From Oceanobacillus luteolus (lineage in GTDB: Bacteria; Bacillota; Bacilli; Bacillales; Amphibacillaceae): a stretch of 53,065 nucleotides of DNA. Under the pieces are notes generated by a model that made no database searches, was not told the DNA's origin, and saw nothing but the letters and a program-made list of their open reading frames with translations. Positions 1-8,869 of this stretch are shown in pieces; position 1 is the stretch's first letter; each line of letters begins with the position of its first letter. A program made the translations under genes and the position numbers. The stretch lies in the NCBI RefSeq assembly GCF_023715655.1, contig NZ_JAMBON010000023.1, positions 1-53,065 of the forward strand, written 5' to 3'.

Positions 1-13
1 TAATATTTATTTG

Positions 14-94
14 GGTCATCTTTTCCTACCTCCATGTGTTGTTTTCTTGGTCGAAAATATTTTAACATGGGTCTGGAAGATGACCTATTTTTTT
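14..94 (+). terminator. Terminator-like hairpin with long loop
   Basis: GGTCATCTT at 14-22 pairs with AAGATGACC at 77-85, followed by a T-rich run. The loop is about 50 nt, unusually long. It probably ends a gene lying upstream of the window. Confidence 0.45.
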
Positions 95-128
95 ATACCT
101 TTTTACACAATTATAAGGACGTTATCCT

Positions 129-492
129 TCTAATCAGATGTGAGAACCTCTAGCGTCTGATTAGGTACTGTATTTCACCTGCTAATCAAATGTGAGGACC
201 TCTTACGTTCGACTAGGCACGGAATTTCATCTGCTAATCAAATATGAGAACCTCTTACGTTCGATCAGGTCTTGAATTTCATCTTCTCATCAGATGTGAG
301 AACATCTTCCGTTCGATCAGGTTTTGAATTTCATCTTCTCATCAGATATGAGAACCTCTTACGTTCGATTAGGCACGGAATTTCAGCCGCTAATCAAATG
401 TGAGAACTTCTTCCGTTCGACTAGGTTCTGAGCTTCATTTTCTAATTAGATATAAGAACCTCTACTTTCGACTAGCCACCGAATTCTCACCT
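129..492. repeat. Tandem array A: seven 52-bp units
   Basis: Units begin at 129, 181, 233, 285, 337, 389 and 441 and a degenerate eighth begins at 492, so the period is 52 bp with one 51-bp step. The typical unit begins CTAATCAAATGTGAGAAC, continues CTCTTACGTTCGATTAGG and ends near GAATTTCATCT. Within it GAAC and GTTC, and CTAATC and GATTAG, form an imperfect inverted repeat. There is no open frame through the array, because 52 is not a multiple of three. It starts about 35 bp after the hairpin at 14-94 and ends about 150 bp before the trp promoter. Function unknown. Confidence 0.9.
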
Positions 493-644
493 CTCATTGC
501 ATGTATGATTACCTAAAGTTAGTTTACCCATTAGAACCTATCTTCAAATCGCACAAAAAATCGCACAAATGCTCTGGAATATGCCGAAATACCTATGCCA
601 ACTCCTCCTTTTCTCATATTTTTGAAAAAACTTTAAAAAGTCTC

Positions 645-673
645 TTGACATATCATGTTAATTATCTTAATCT
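645..673 (+). promoter_or_regulatory. Probable trp operon promoter
   Basis: TTGACA at 645-650 is a consensus -35 box; a weak -10 (TAATCT, 668-673) follows after 17 bp. It lies just upstream of the first T-box, which is where the trp leader RNA must start. No gene is supported between here and trpE. Confidence 0.6.
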
Positions 674-705
674 TAATTCTAATAATTTAATTAATTCAAG
701 CGTTG

Positions 706-956
706 ATGAAGAGTAGTAATTTATCGGGACTCTAAGAGAGCTGGTGGTTGGTGCGAACCAGTGTGCTTCCAATAAATGAATGGACTTCTGAGCTTCCAAA
801 CCGAACCCTTAGGCAGTAGGCTTTGGCGATTACGTCTTATCGTTATATGAGACAGGTATTAAGCATGATTGCTTGATGCTGTTAAAGCGAGCTTTTACAG
901 CTTATAAAGGTGGCACCACGGTCCCTCGTCCTTTTTTGGATGGGGGACCTTTTTGA
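706..956 (+). promoter_or_regulatory. T-box riboswitch 1, Trp-specific
   Basis: This leader RNA senses uncharged tRNA-Trp and controls read-through into the trp operon. The Stem I start (GAAGAGTAGTAA, AGAGAGCTGG) is visible from about 706. The specifier codon TGG lies at 781-783 in the context GAATGGAC. The T-box sequence AGGTGGCACCACGG is at 908-921. The terminator pairs GTCCCTCGTCC (921-931) with GGATGGGGGAC (938-948), followed by T residues. A second complete T-box follows directly. Confidence 0.93.
921..956 (+). terminator. T-box 1 terminator
   Basis: An 11-bp GC-rich stem with a six-T loop, followed by CTTTTT. Its 5' arm begins at the last base of the T-box sequence, so antiterminator and terminator are mutually exclusive. 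Confidence 0.85.
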
Positions 957-989
957 TTTTATAGAAAAAATTCAAATACAATAAATCGT

Positions 990-1290
990 GGAGTAAGAGT
1001 AGTAGGCAATCCGGAAAAACGTTAAAGAGAGCTGGTGATGGTGGAAATCCAGTACGTGGCCGGTTGTTGAATGGACTTACGAGAGGTTTTCTGAACAAGC
1101 TTGCACTGATTGCAGTAGGAAAACACGGGTTTCCGCCGTTATACGGATAGGATATCGAAGGAAGTACGTCATATTCCTTCTGTATCTGAAAAAGATGAAA
1201 AGATATTTCTTTTCAAAGAGAGGTGGCACCACGGTCGCAAACGTCCTCTATAAACACTTATGTTGTGTTTGTAGAGGGCGTTTTTATTTT
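990..1290 (+). promoter_or_regulatory. T-box riboswitch 2, Trp-specific
   Basis: A second complete T-box lies about 30 bp after the first terminator. Stem I starts near 990 (GAGTAAGAGTAGTAGG, AAAGAGAGCTGG). The specifier TGG is at 1072-1074 in the context GAATGGAC, as in T-box 1. The T-box sequence AGGTGGCACCACGG is at 1221-1234. Transcription must pass both switches to reach trpE, which gives tighter repression when tRNA-Trp is charged. Tandem Trp T-boxes are known from some other Bacillales that lack TRAP control of trp. Confidence 0.93.
1241..1290 (+). terminator. T-box 2 terminator
   Basis: ACGTCCTCTATAAACAC (1241-1257) pairs with GTGTTTGTAGAGGGCGT (1265-1281), followed by TTTTATTTT. The trpE ribosome site begins ten bases later. 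Confidence 0.9.
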
Positions 1291-1314
1291 ACCAATTTTA
1301 AAGGAGTGAAAAAT

Positions 1315-2715
1315 TTGACCTCAACGGCTCTGACTTATCAGTATGTGAAACTCGACGCAGAAGGCAAGACACCGATTCATGTTTTTGAAAATCTTTCAGG
1401 AACGAAAAAATTCCTGCTGGAAAGTACTTTCTCCCATGAGAAAAAGGGGAAGTTTTCCTTCTTGGGTATGAACCCATATCAAGAAGTAATTGGGCAGTCT
1501 GGTGAAACGACAATTCATCATTTGGAAAAAGGTGAAACAGAGAAGAAGGATATCCATGTGCTCCATTATTTAAAAAAACATCTTCCCAAAATGGAGACAC
1601 ATCTGCCGGTACCCTTTTTTGGAGGAGCAGTTGGATATGTAGGCTATGATGCCATCCGGGACTTTGAGGATATTGGCGGTCCGCTTCCCGACGAACTGCA
1701 ATTGCCGGAAATTCATTTCATGCTTTTTAAAGACATCATCGTGTTTGATCATGCGAAAGAGGCAATTTACCTTATCGCAGTAAATCCGAATGGTGCACCT
1801 GATTCGAATTTAGACAATCGTGTCCAGGAATTGAAAGAGGTAGTGACAACTGAATCCTCATTATCAGTAGGAATGGAACATGCAGAATTTCTGCCACAGG
1901 AAGCGGAAGAGAGTTTCAAAGAAAAGGTGGCCAAAGCCAAGGAGTATATCGAGAAAGGTGAAGTGCTACAAGTTGTACTTTCCCAGAGGCTCACTGCTCA
2001 AATCAAAAATAAGCCAGATTTCCCGTTTTCCTTTTACAAGAGCTTAAGGGAGAGCAACCCATCGCCTTACATGTTTTACGTGGATTTCCAAGATTACAAG
2101 TTGCTAGGAGCTTCTCCAGAAAGCCTGCTCCAAGTGGTGGACAGAGAGGTTACAACTAATCCAATTGCAGGAACCAGGCCACGTGGAAACAGGGTGGAAG
2201 AAGATTTGAAGCTCGAAGCTGAATTACTGGCCGATGAAAAAGAACTTGCCGAACATGAGATGCTGGTCGAACTCAGTAAAGAAGATCTTGCTCGAGTTTG
2301 TGAAGAGGACAGTATCCAGGTCCCCACTGATATGGTCATTGAAAAATATCAACATGTCATGCATATCGTATCTGAGGTGAAAGGAAGATTACGGGAAGAT
2401 TTATCAAGTATTGATGCTCTCATTTCCTGCCTCCCAGCAGGAACGGTATCTGGCGCTCCAAGACTTCGGGCGATGCAGATCATTAATGAACTGGAAGATA
2501 AAATGCGCGGACCTTATGGTGGAGGAATTGGCTATATCAATTACAACGGAGATTTGAATATGGCGTTGACGATCCGTTCCTTGTTCGTTAAAGGGGAGAC
2601 AGCTTATCTGCAAGCGGGTGCTGGGATTGTCAGTGAGTCCGACCCAAGTAAGGAATATGAGGAAACATTGCATAAAGCACGTTCGTTGCTTGAAGCGGCA
2701 TATGTTTCACAGTAG
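1315..2715 (+). CDS. trpE: Anthranilate synthase component I
   Basis: TrpE makes anthranilate from chorismate using ammonia from the glutamine amidotransferase subunit, the first step of tryptophan synthesis. The start is TTG at 1315, seven bases after AAAGGAG. An ATG at 1195 in the same frame lies inside the T-box and would translate the antiterminator, so I rejected it. The 466-residue product fits the family. It has the LLES tryptophan-feedback motif at 34-37 and the chorismate-binding signatures NPIAGTRPRG, LPAGTVSGAP, GPYGGGIGY and AGAGIV in the C-terminal half. It is the first gene of trpEDCFBA. No trpG is present, so a PabA-type subunit encoded elsewhere must serve. Confidence 0.97.
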   Translation: MTSTALTYQYVKLDAEGKTPIHVFENLSGTKKFLLESTFSHEKKGKFSFLGMNPYQEVIGQSGETTIHHLEKGETEKKDIHVLHYLKKHLPKMETHLPVPFFGGAVGYVGYDAIRDFEDIGGPLPDELQLPEIHFMLFKDIIVFDHAKEAIYLIAVNPNGAPDSNLDNRVQELKEVVTTESSLSVGMEHAEFLPQEAEESFKEKVAKAKEYIEKGEVLQVVLSQRLTAQIKNKPDFPFSFYKSLRESNPSPYMFYVDFQDYKLLGASPESLLQVVDREVTTNPIAGTRPRGNRVEEDLKLEAELLADEKELAEHEMLVELSKEDLARVCEEDSIQVPTDMVIEKYQHVMHIVSEVKGRLREDLSSIDALISCLPAGTVSGAPRLRAMQIINELEDKMRGPYGGGIGYINYNGDLNMALTIRSLFVKGETAYLQAGAGIVSESDPSKEYEETLHKARSLLEAAYVSQ

Positions 2716-2761
2716 TAAGAAGAGAATTTAGATGAGAAGAGATGAGAAAGGGGCAAGAAAA

Positions 2762-3787
2762 ATGAAATTTTATCTGAAAAAGTTGATGAATAAAGAGAAT
2801 TTGACGTTGGAAGAAATGAAGCAGGCTGCAAGAGCATGTTTTACCGGGAATGTGTCACAAGCGGAAATTGCCGGTTTCCTTATTGCACTTCAGGCAAAAG
2901 GGGAGACTGCAGAAGAAATTACGGGGCTAGCGGAAGTCATACGTGAGAAATCTTCCTTCCATACGGAAAGGGACTTTGCTGCAATTGATAATTGTGGAAC
3001 AGGAGGTGACCAATCTTATAGCTTTAATGTGAGCACAACATCAGCCTTTGTCATGGCCGGTGCGGGGCTGAAGGTGGCAAAGCATGGTAACCGGAGCATC
3101 TCCAGTAAGACTGGAAGTGCAGATGTGCTTGAGCAATTAGGTGTTTCACTATCTTTCTCAAAAGAACACGTGACTGAAATGATTCATGAAAATAACATTG
3201 CATTTTTATTTGCACCACATGTCCATGAAGCGTTGAAGCCATTCTCCGTCGTGCGGAAACATCTTGGAGTGCCGACAATCTTTAACATGATTGGTCCACT
3301 GACCAACCCAATCCAACTAGACAGCCAGCTTGTTGGTGTTTATCGAAAAGATTTGCTCCTAAAAGTTGCAGAATCACTGCAAAAACTTGGACGCCGTCGT
3401 GCCGTTGCTGTAACTGGAGCTGGTTCTTTGGACGAAGCATCTTTAGCAGGAGAGAATCACCTCGTCATCCTTGAAAACGGGGAGCTGACCAAAATGACGC
3501 TACATCCGGAGGAAGTTGGATTGCCGGTTTTTCCAAACGAAGCAATCCGCGGTGGAGATTCAAAGCAAAATGCAGAAATTCTCCTTTCCGTGTTACAAGG
3601 AAAAGAAGGTCCCTATTTAGATACCGTCCTTTTAAATGCTGGTCTGGGCATTTTTACGAGTGGCAAAGCTGTTTCCATTGAGGAAGGCATTTCTCTTGCA
3701 AGGGAAAGCATTAAATCTGGTGCTGCTCTGGATAAATTAGAACGCTTGATTGATTTCAGTAAAAAAATTCCTAGTGAGGTGTACTAA
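2762..3787 (+). CDS. trpD: Anthranilate phosphoribosyltransferase
   Basis: TrpD transfers phosphoribose from PRPP to anthranilate. I chose the ATG at 2762 (MKFYLKKLMN), which follows GAGAAAGGGGC at good spacing; an earlier in-frame ATG at 2732 would begin before that site. The 341-residue length is normal. The glycine-rich PRPP loop NCGTGGDQ lies near residue 80, followed by KHGNRSISSKTGSADVLEQLG, the family's substrate-binding segment. It is separated from trpC by one base, so translation is probably coupled. The protein is monofunctional, with no fused TrpG domain. Confidence 0.96.
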   Translation: MKFYLKKLMNKENLTLEEMKQAARACFTGNVSQAEIAGFLIALQAKGETAEEITGLAEVIREKSSFHTERDFAAIDNCGTGGDQSYSFNVSTTSAFVMAGAGLKVAKHGNRSISSKTGSADVLEQLGVSLSFSKEHVTEMIHENNIAFLFAPHVHEALKPFSVVRKHLGVPTIFNMIGPLTNPIQLDSQLVGVYRKDLLLKVAESLQKLGRRRAVAVTGAGSLDEASLAGENHLVILENGELTKMTLHPEEVGLPVFPNEAIRGGDSKQNAEILLSVLQGKEGPYLDTVLLNAGLGIFTSGKAVSIEEGISLARESIKSGAALDKLERLIDFSKKIPSEVY

Positions 3788-3788
3788 T

Positions 3789-4583
3789 ATGACAATTTTA
3801 GATAAAATTATTGCCCAAAAAAGAAAAGAACTTGTTGAGCTGATTAATCTTCCGTTGTTGAAGGAGGTGGAAAAGCCTGTCCCTACATTTAAGGAGCAGG
3901 TTGCTTCTTCCTCAAATATGAGCATTATTGCAGAAATAAAACGAGCTTCCCCTTCAAAAGGGGCAATTGACTTAACTGTTGATCCAATTGAACAAGCAAA
4001 GACTTATGAAGGAAATGGGGCAGCTGCCATTTCAGTTTTGACGGATGAAACATTTTTTAATGGCTCATTAAACGATTTGCATGCAGTTCGAAAGGCAGTG
4101 GATCTTCCAGTTTTATGTAAAGACTTTATCATTGATACACTGCAAATCGACCATGCACGTGCGGCAGGAGCGACAATTATCTTACTGATTGTTGCGGCTC
4201 TGGATGATGAAAAACTAAAAGAATTGTATGATTATGCAACAAATCTTGGCCTGGAGGTGCTCGTAGAAGTGCATGATGAAGTGGAAATGGAGCGCGCACT
4301 GGCTATCCAGCCCGAGATTATCGGTATTAATAATCGCAATTTGAAAACTTTTGAAGTGAATCTCGCGACGACCGAGAAACTTGCTTCGTATATCACAAAT
4401 CCCAACACGATTTTGATTAGTGAAAGTGGCATGCGCGTAAGACAGGATGTTGAGAGAGTAGGTAAGGTGGGAGCCGAAGCAATCCTTGTTGGTGAAACAC
4501 TCATGCGATCAGACGATTTAAATGCAACTTTTAGTGAAATGCAAATCCCTCTATCAAAAGGCAGTGAGCAACATGCTCGTTAA
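3789..4583 (+). CDS. trpC: Indole-3-glycerol phosphate synthase
   Basis: TrpC closes the indole ring by decarboxylation and cyclisation of CdRP. The start is ATG 3789 (MTILDKIIAQKRKEL), with GAGGTG just upstream inside the end of trpD. The 264 residues form a single (beta/alpha)8 barrel. IAEIKRASPSKG carries the catalytic lysine, VLTDETFFNGS and LCKDFIID follow in order, and GINNRNLKTFEV and SESGM lie near the phosphate site. It is not fused to TrpF, unlike in enterobacteria. Confidence 0.96.
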   Translation: MTILDKIIAQKRKELVELINLPLLKEVEKPVPTFKEQVASSSNMSIIAEIKRASPSKGAIDLTVDPIEQAKTYEGNGAAAISVLTDETFFNGSLNDLHAVRKAVDLPVLCKDFIIDTLQIDHARAAGATIILLIVAALDDEKLKELYDYATNLGLEVLVEVHDEVEMERALAIQPEIIGINNRNLKTFEVNLATTEKLASYITNPNTILISESGMRVRQDVERVGKVGAEAILVGETLMRSDDLNATFSEMQIPLSKGSEQHAR

Positions 4584-5217
4584 AATATGTGGCATTACGA
4601 CGAGGGAAGCAGCCATTGCTGCAGTGGAAGCTGGTGCTGATTTTATCGGTTTTGTTTTTGCCGAGAGTAAACGGAAAATTACTCCGGCAAAAGCAGCTGA
4701 AATTGCTAAAAACGTACCTGTTTCTGTCAAAAAAGTCGGAGTGTTTGTAAATGAAAAACCTCTTGTCATGCGTGAAATTGCAAGTGAAGTCGGATTGGAT
4801 TTCATTCAATTACATGGAGATGAATCTTCGGTCACTGCTGAAAGTTTACCGGTGGAAATCATCAAAGCTCTTCCGGCAGAGAAGCAGTTATTGGCCCAAC
4901 ACGATGATTACCCTTGCGATTATCTTTTAGTTGATACGCCGAGTAAAAGTGTTCGTGGTGGGACTGGTAAGACGTTCGACTGGGACGTACTCAATGAATG
5001 GAAAACGAACAAGAAACTAATCCTAGCTGGTGGACTTACTCCGGAAAATGTTCAGCAAGCAATTAAAAAGGTAAAACCAGTTGGTGTGGATGTATCCAGC
5101 GGAGTGGAGACGGACGGAAAGAAGGACATAGAAAAAATAAGACAGTTTATTAAACGAGCAAAGGAAAGGGAGGACGAGAAGCATGAAAACATACACCATG
5201 CCCAATTCACAAGGTAA
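4573..5217 (+). CDS. trpF: Phosphoribosylanthranilate isomerase
   Basis: TrpF isomerises phosphoribosylanthranilate to CdRP. The start is ATG 4573 ([10 protein letters not shown]), 11 bp inside the end of trpC. The ribosome site is weak, so translational coupling is likely. The N-terminal KICGIT motif holds the catalytic cysteine. [24 protein letters not shown] and [10 protein letters not shown] are the usual signatures, with the phosphate-binding DVSSGVE near the C-terminus. At 214 residues it is normal. Its last 35 bp overlap trpB. Confidence 0.95.
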   Translation: MLVKICGITTREAAIAAVEAGADFIGFVFAESKRKITPAKAAEIAKNVPVSVKKVGVFVNEKPLVMREIASEVGLDFIQLHGDESSVTAESLPVEIIKALPAEKQLLAQHDDYPCDYLLVDTPSKSVRGGTGKTFDWDVLNEWKTNKKLILAGGLTPENVQQAIKKVKPVGVDVSSGVETDGKKDIEKIRQFIKRAKEREDEKHENIHHAQFTR

Positions 5218-6349
5218 ATACGGGGAATTTGGAGGGCGGTTCGTTCCAGAATTATTAATGCCAGCAGTACTGCAATTGGAGAAAGCTTATCAAGAGGCAA
5301 AGGAGGATCCTGAATTTATTAAAGAACTAGATTACTATTTGAAGCAATATGTTGGTCGGGAAACTCCATTATATTTTGCCGAGCGGCTTACGGAAAAAGC
5401 TGGCGGTGCGAAGATTTATTTGAAACGTGAAGATTTGAATCATACCGGAGCACATAAGATTAACAATACGATTGGGCAGGCCTTGCTTACGGTCCGGATG
5501 GGGAAGAAAAAAGTGGTTGCAGAAACTGGTGCTGGACAGCATGGAGTTGCGACAGCGACGGTTTGTGCACTGCTTGGACTCGAATGTATCGTCTTTATGG
5601 GGGAGGAGGATATAAGGAGGCAGGCGCTAAATGTGCAGCGAATGGAATTGCTCGGTGCAGAGGTTCGCGGTGTGACTCAAGGTAGCGGGACTCTGAAGGA
5701 TGCAGTGAACGAAGCGTTACGATACTGGGTAAATCATGTCGAAGATACCCACTATATTATCGGATCGGTAGTCGGACCACATCCGTTTCCGCAAATTGTT
5801 CGGGACTTTCAAGCGGTGATCGGTTTGGAAACGAAAAAACAAATCCTTCAGCAGGAGGGGAAACTTCCTGAGACAGTTGTAGCTTGTGTCGGTGGTGGAA
5901 GTAATGCAATGGGAATGTTTTATCCATTTATTGAAGAATACGATGTTTCGTTGATTGGAGTTGAAGCTGGTGGTAAAGGCATTAAAACAGGTCAGCATGC
6001 GGCAACACTTTCAGCCGGAAAAGTTGGCGTTTTGCACGGTACATTAACACATCTTTTACAAGATGAGCATGGGCAAATCGAAGAGGCCTTCTCCATCTCT
6101 GCCGGACTTGATTATCCAGGAGTTGGACCTGAACATAGTCATCTCCATAAGATTAACAGAGTGGCCTATACGTCAGTCACGGATGAAGAAGCATTAGAGG
6201 CTTTTCAATTGCTGTCACGTACAGAAGGAATCATTCCGGCACTGGAAAGTTCACATGCTGTAGCTCATGCGATGAAACTGGCTCAAAAAATGGCTGCCGA
6301 TGAGACGATTGTCGTTTGCTTATCGGGACGTGGCGATAAGGATCTTTAG
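5183..6349 (+). CDS. trpB: Tryptophan synthase beta chain
   Basis: TrpB condenses indole with serine using PLP. It starts at ATG 5183 after GGGAGGACGAGAAGC, 35 bp inside trpF. The PLP lysine is Lys92 in [13 protein letters not shown]. The phosphate-cradle GGGSNA and the C-terminal LSGRGDKD are present. [13 protein letters not shown] near the N-terminus marks the TrpB1 type that pairs with TrpA, not TrpB2. At 388 residues it is close to the family norm of about 400. Confidence 0.97.
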   Translation: MKTYTMPNSQGKYGEFGGRFVPELLMPAVLQLEKAYQEAKEDPEFIKELDYYLKQYVGRETPLYFAERLTEKAGGAKIYLKREDLNHTGAHKINNTIGQALLTVRMGKKKVVAETGAGQHGVATATVCALLGLECIVFMGEEDIRRQALNVQRMELLGAEVRGVTQGSGTLKDAVNEALRYWVNHVEDTHYIIGSVVGPHPFPQIVRDFQAVIGLETKKQILQQEGKLPETVVACVGGGSNAMGMFYPFIEEYDVSLIGVEAGGKGIKTGQHAATLSAGKVGVLHGTLTHLLQDEHGQIEEAFSISAGLDYPGVGPEHSHLHKINRVAYTSVTDEEALEAFQLLSRTEGIIPALESSHAVAHAMKLAQKMAADETIVVCLSGRGDKDL

Positions 6350-6379
6350 AAAAGTGGAAAATGAAAGGGAGGAAATAAC

Positions 6380-7171
6380 ATGGGAAGAGCTAAACTGGAA
6401 CTAGTCTTGCAGCAAAAGCTTGCAGCAGGAGAAAAGATATTTTCGCCATTTATGACAGCTGGTGACGGGGGACTTGATGTATTGGAGGAAAGAATCCGAT
6501 TCTTTGAGGAGAATGGAGCTTCTGTCATTGAACTCGGTATTCCATTTTCCGATCCTGTCGCAGATGGCCCAACGATACAGGAAGCAGGGATTCGGGCGTT
6601 AAAACAAGGAACAAACCTTCAAGCTGTGTTGGATATTTTACAAGAAACGAAAGATCGTCGTTCCATTCCGATTGTGATCATGACTTACATTAATCCGATT
6701 TTAGCATTTGGTGTGGAACAGTTTGCACTGAAATGTGAGCAGGCAGGAGTGGATGGGGTAATCATTCCGGATTTATCGATGGAGGAAGAAGACATTATTT
6801 CTCCAGCACTGCAAAAACATGATCTTGCTTTTATTAGGTTGGCTGCTATGACGAGTCCAAAAGAGCGTTTAATTGAATTAGCCAAGCGTTCAGAAGGGTT
6901 TCTTTATGCCGTGGCTGTGACTGGGACGACTGGTGCTAGGGAAAAACATGACTCCCATGTTACCACGTATTTGCAAGATTTAAAGACTTATAGTCGTGTT
7001 CCGGTGTTGGCGGGATTTGGAGTGTCAACAAGTAAACAGGCAAGAGAGCTTAGCGAACATTGTGATGGAGTAATCGTCGGAAGTAAAATCGTTCAGCTCT
7101 TGCATGAAGGAAAGTTGGATGAAATAAAGCGGTTAATAGAGGGGAGCAGGAAAGCGGGGAGCTTGTCCTGA
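6380..7171 (+). CDS. trpA: Tryptophan synthase alpha chain
   Basis: TrpA splits indole-3-glycerol phosphate into indole and glyceraldehyde-3-phosphate and channels indole to TrpB. It starts 30 bp after trpB with GGGAGGAAATAAC before the ATG. The catalytic glutamate lies in VIELGIPFSDPVADGPTIQ and the catalytic aspartate in GVDGVIIPDL. The phosphate-binding motifs AGFGVS and GVIVGSKIV are present. At 263 residues it is full length. It is the last gene of the operon; I see no strong terminator immediately after it. Confidence 0.96.
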   Translation: MGRAKLELVLQQKLAAGEKIFSPFMTAGDGGLDVLEERIRFFEENGASVIELGIPFSDPVADGPTIQEAGIRALKQGTNLQAVLDILQETKDRRSIPIVIMTYINPILAFGVEQFALKCEQAGVDGVIIPDLSMEEEDIISPALQKHDLAFIRLAAMTSPKERLIELAKRSEGFLYAVAVTGTTGAREKHDSHVTTYLQDLKTYSRVPVLAGFGVSTSKQARELSEHCDGVIVGSKIVQLLHEGKLDEIKRLIEGSRKAGSLS

Positions 7172-7184
7172 CATATCTCATTTT

Positions 7185-7215
7185 CGTTGTGTAGACCTTC
7201 TTGGAGATGATATAT
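7185..7215 (+). promoter_or_regulatory. Possible promoter for the dehydrogenase gene
   Basis: TTGTGT at about 7185 and TATATTAT at about 7209 are separated by roughly 18 bp, upstream of the gene at 7273. Weak -35 match. Confidence 0.3.
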
Positions 7216-7272
7216 TATAGTGGAACATTCAGACATATTAGATAAGTATCATCAATTAAAGGAGGTGTAACA

Positions 7273-8250
7273 TTGTCTAAAGCAGTAATCTTAGATGGTT
7301 ATACGTTAAACCCTGGAGATCTCGATTGGAAGCCACTTCAGGAATTAGCAGATTTCGAGATTTATGACCGTACAACTTATTCCATAGAAGAAGCACCTCT
7401 CATTATTGAACGGGCGAAAGATGCTGAAGTCATTTTAACGAATAAAACACCACTGACGAAAGAAATTCTTGACGAACTTCCGATGTTGAAATATATCGGT
7501 GTGCTTGCGACAGGTTACAATGTGGTCGATGTGGAAGCTGCTAAAGAAAGAAATATTACAGTAACGAATATTCCAAGTTATGGGACGGATACGGTCGCTC
7601 AAGCTGCGATAGCTTTACTGTTAGAACTTTGTCATCGTACGGGAGACCATAGTAACGCCGTAAAGAATGGGGAATGGACGAACAGCCCTGACTTCTGTTT
7701 CTGGAATCATCCAATCATTGAACTATCAGGTAAGACAATGGGCATTATCGGATATGGGCAAATAGGGCAAACGACTTCCCGTATTGCTCAAGCATTTGGC
7801 ATGAAAGTGCTAGCGTACAATCGTACCCGAGAAAAAGTCATCGAAACGGAAAGTGTACGCTATGCAACACTTGAAGAACTATATCGTGAAGCAGATGTGA
7901 TTATGCTGCATTGTCCATTGACAGAGGAAAATGAAGGTTTCATTAATAAAGAGTCTATTGAACAAATGAAAGATAGTGTCCTCATCGTTAATAATGCTCG
8001 TGGTGCTCTTATCAATGAAGCGGACCTTGCTGATGCATTAAATCGAGGGAAAGTTGCAGGAGCAGGTCTTGATGTGGTATCAGAAGAACCGATATCAGAG
8101 GATAACCCGCTCCTAAAAGCAAAAAATTGCATCATCACTCCACATATAGCTTGGGCAAGTCTAGAAGCAAGGCAGCGGCTGCTGGATATTGCTGTTGAAA
8201 ATTTAAGCAAATATTTGGAGGGAAATCCTATAAACGTTGTGAATCAGTAA
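7273..8250 (+). CDS. D-2-hydroxyacid dehydrogenase (glycerate dehydrogenase-like)
   Basis: An NAD(P)-dependent reductase of 2-keto acids, of the type that reduces hydroxypyruvate or glyoxylate. The start is TTG 7273, eight bases after AAAGGAGGTG. The 325-residue protein has the split catalytic domain of the family around a Rossmann fold with GYGQIG at 161-166. The catalytic triad is visible: Arg243 in NNARGALI, Glu271/272 in SEEP and His291 in ITPHIAW. FCFWNHP near residue 141 is typical of the hydroxypyruvate/glycerate reductase branch. It is a single gene ending in a terminator shared with sipW. The exact substrate cannot be read from sequence. Confidence 0.85.
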   Translation: MSKAVILDGYTLNPGDLDWKPLQELADFEIYDRTTYSIEEAPLIIERAKDAEVILTNKTPLTKEILDELPMLKYIGVLATGYNVVDVEAAKERNITVTNIPSYGTDTVAQAAIALLLELCHRTGDHSNAVKNGEWTNSPDFCFWNHPIIELSGKTMGIIGYGQIGQTTSRIAQAFGMKVLAYNRTREKVIETESVRYATLEELYREADVIMLHCPLTEENEGFINKESIEQMKDSVLIVNNARGALINEADLADALNRGKVAGAGLDVVSEEPISEDNPLLKAKNCIITPHIAWASLEARQRLLDIAVENLSKYLEGNPINVVNQ

Positions 8251-8262
8251 ATGGATACAAAT

Positions 8263-8293
8263 AATCCCCTTCTAATCAGTTGAGAAGGGGATT
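8263..8293. terminator. Bidirectional terminator
   Basis: AATCCCCTTCT (8263-8273) and AGAAGGGGATT (8283-8293) form an 11-bp stem between two convergent genes. Confidence 0.8.
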
Positions 8294-8296
8294 CTC

Positions 8297-8869
8297 TCAT
8301 TCCGCACTTTCAGGCTTCATTTGCTTCTCTACGCTTCTCATTACTCGCCAAATATTAAAGATAGAATAGCCTAGCATTAATATGCCTGGAATGATAAGGC
8401 AGAGTATGATGCCTTGAGGGGATTGAAGAAAACTTACAGCATAACCAACCATGGGGATCGTTATCCCTGTATACAAGCCAACAATATTTTCAGCCAGTAC
8501 TGGATTTCTGTCTATCGCATTATTATTATCACCTTTTGTCGTGTATAGAACATTGTTATCAGTTTGATTCACCTCGGTGATCCGGTGGGTAATCAGCGTA
8601 TTTTGATCTTCCAAGAATGTGATGACGTCACCTGGTATTAGACTATTCTTTTCTTCTTCTGTTACGGATTCAATGATAATAATCGAACCAGTTTGAATAC
8701 CCGGTTCCATTGAGCCGGATAGGACGGTCTTTATTTGGTAACCAAAAAGTTCTGGTTTTCCTCCTGAGAGAGCTGTGGAAATGACAAGTAATCCTACGGT
8801 GATCAATGCAGTATAAAATAATACTGAAAGTATTGAACTCAACCACTTAAATACTCTACGCATAATCAT
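8297..8869 (-). CDS. sipW: SipW-type signal peptidase I
   Basis: A membrane signal peptidase of the ER/archaeal type (Ser-His dyad rather than Ser-Lys) that matures TasA-family fibre proteins. The 190-residue protein has an N-terminal membrane segment (about 12-34), the nucleophile Ser53 in LSGSMEPG, His95 in LITHRI, the TKGDNN motif, and a C-terminal membrane segment (about 140-170). The start at 8869 overlaps the previous stop by four bases (ATGA), so it is translationally coupled to the small upstream gene. In B. subtilis the homologue is encoded with tapA and tasA, and the neighbours here match that role. Confidence 0.93.
   Translation of the reverse strand: MIMRRVFKWLSSILSVLFYTALITVGLLVISTALSGGKPELFGYQIKTVLSGSMEPGIQTGSIIIIESVTEEEKNSLIPGDVITFLEDQNTLITHRITEVNQTDNNVLYTTKGDNNNAIDRNPVLAENIVGLYTGITIPMVGYAVSFLQSPQGIILCLIIPGILMLGYSIFNIWRVMRSVEKQMKPESAE

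Noticed and set aside
129-492. CRISPR array
   Set aside because: The 52-bp units are contiguous, with no unique spacers between conserved repeats, and no cas genes are present.
501-716. 71-codon plus-strand frame before the trp leader
   Set aside because: It has no ribosome site, low-complexity content, and covers the trp promoter and the start of T-box 1.
895-1098. 67-codon minus-strand frame
   Set aside because: It lies wholly on the opposite strand of the two T-boxes and has no protein features.
1195-1314. N-terminal extension of trpE from ATG 1195
   Set aside because: It would translate the T-box antiterminator and terminator; a good ribosome site precedes TTG 1315 and the TrpE family begins there.
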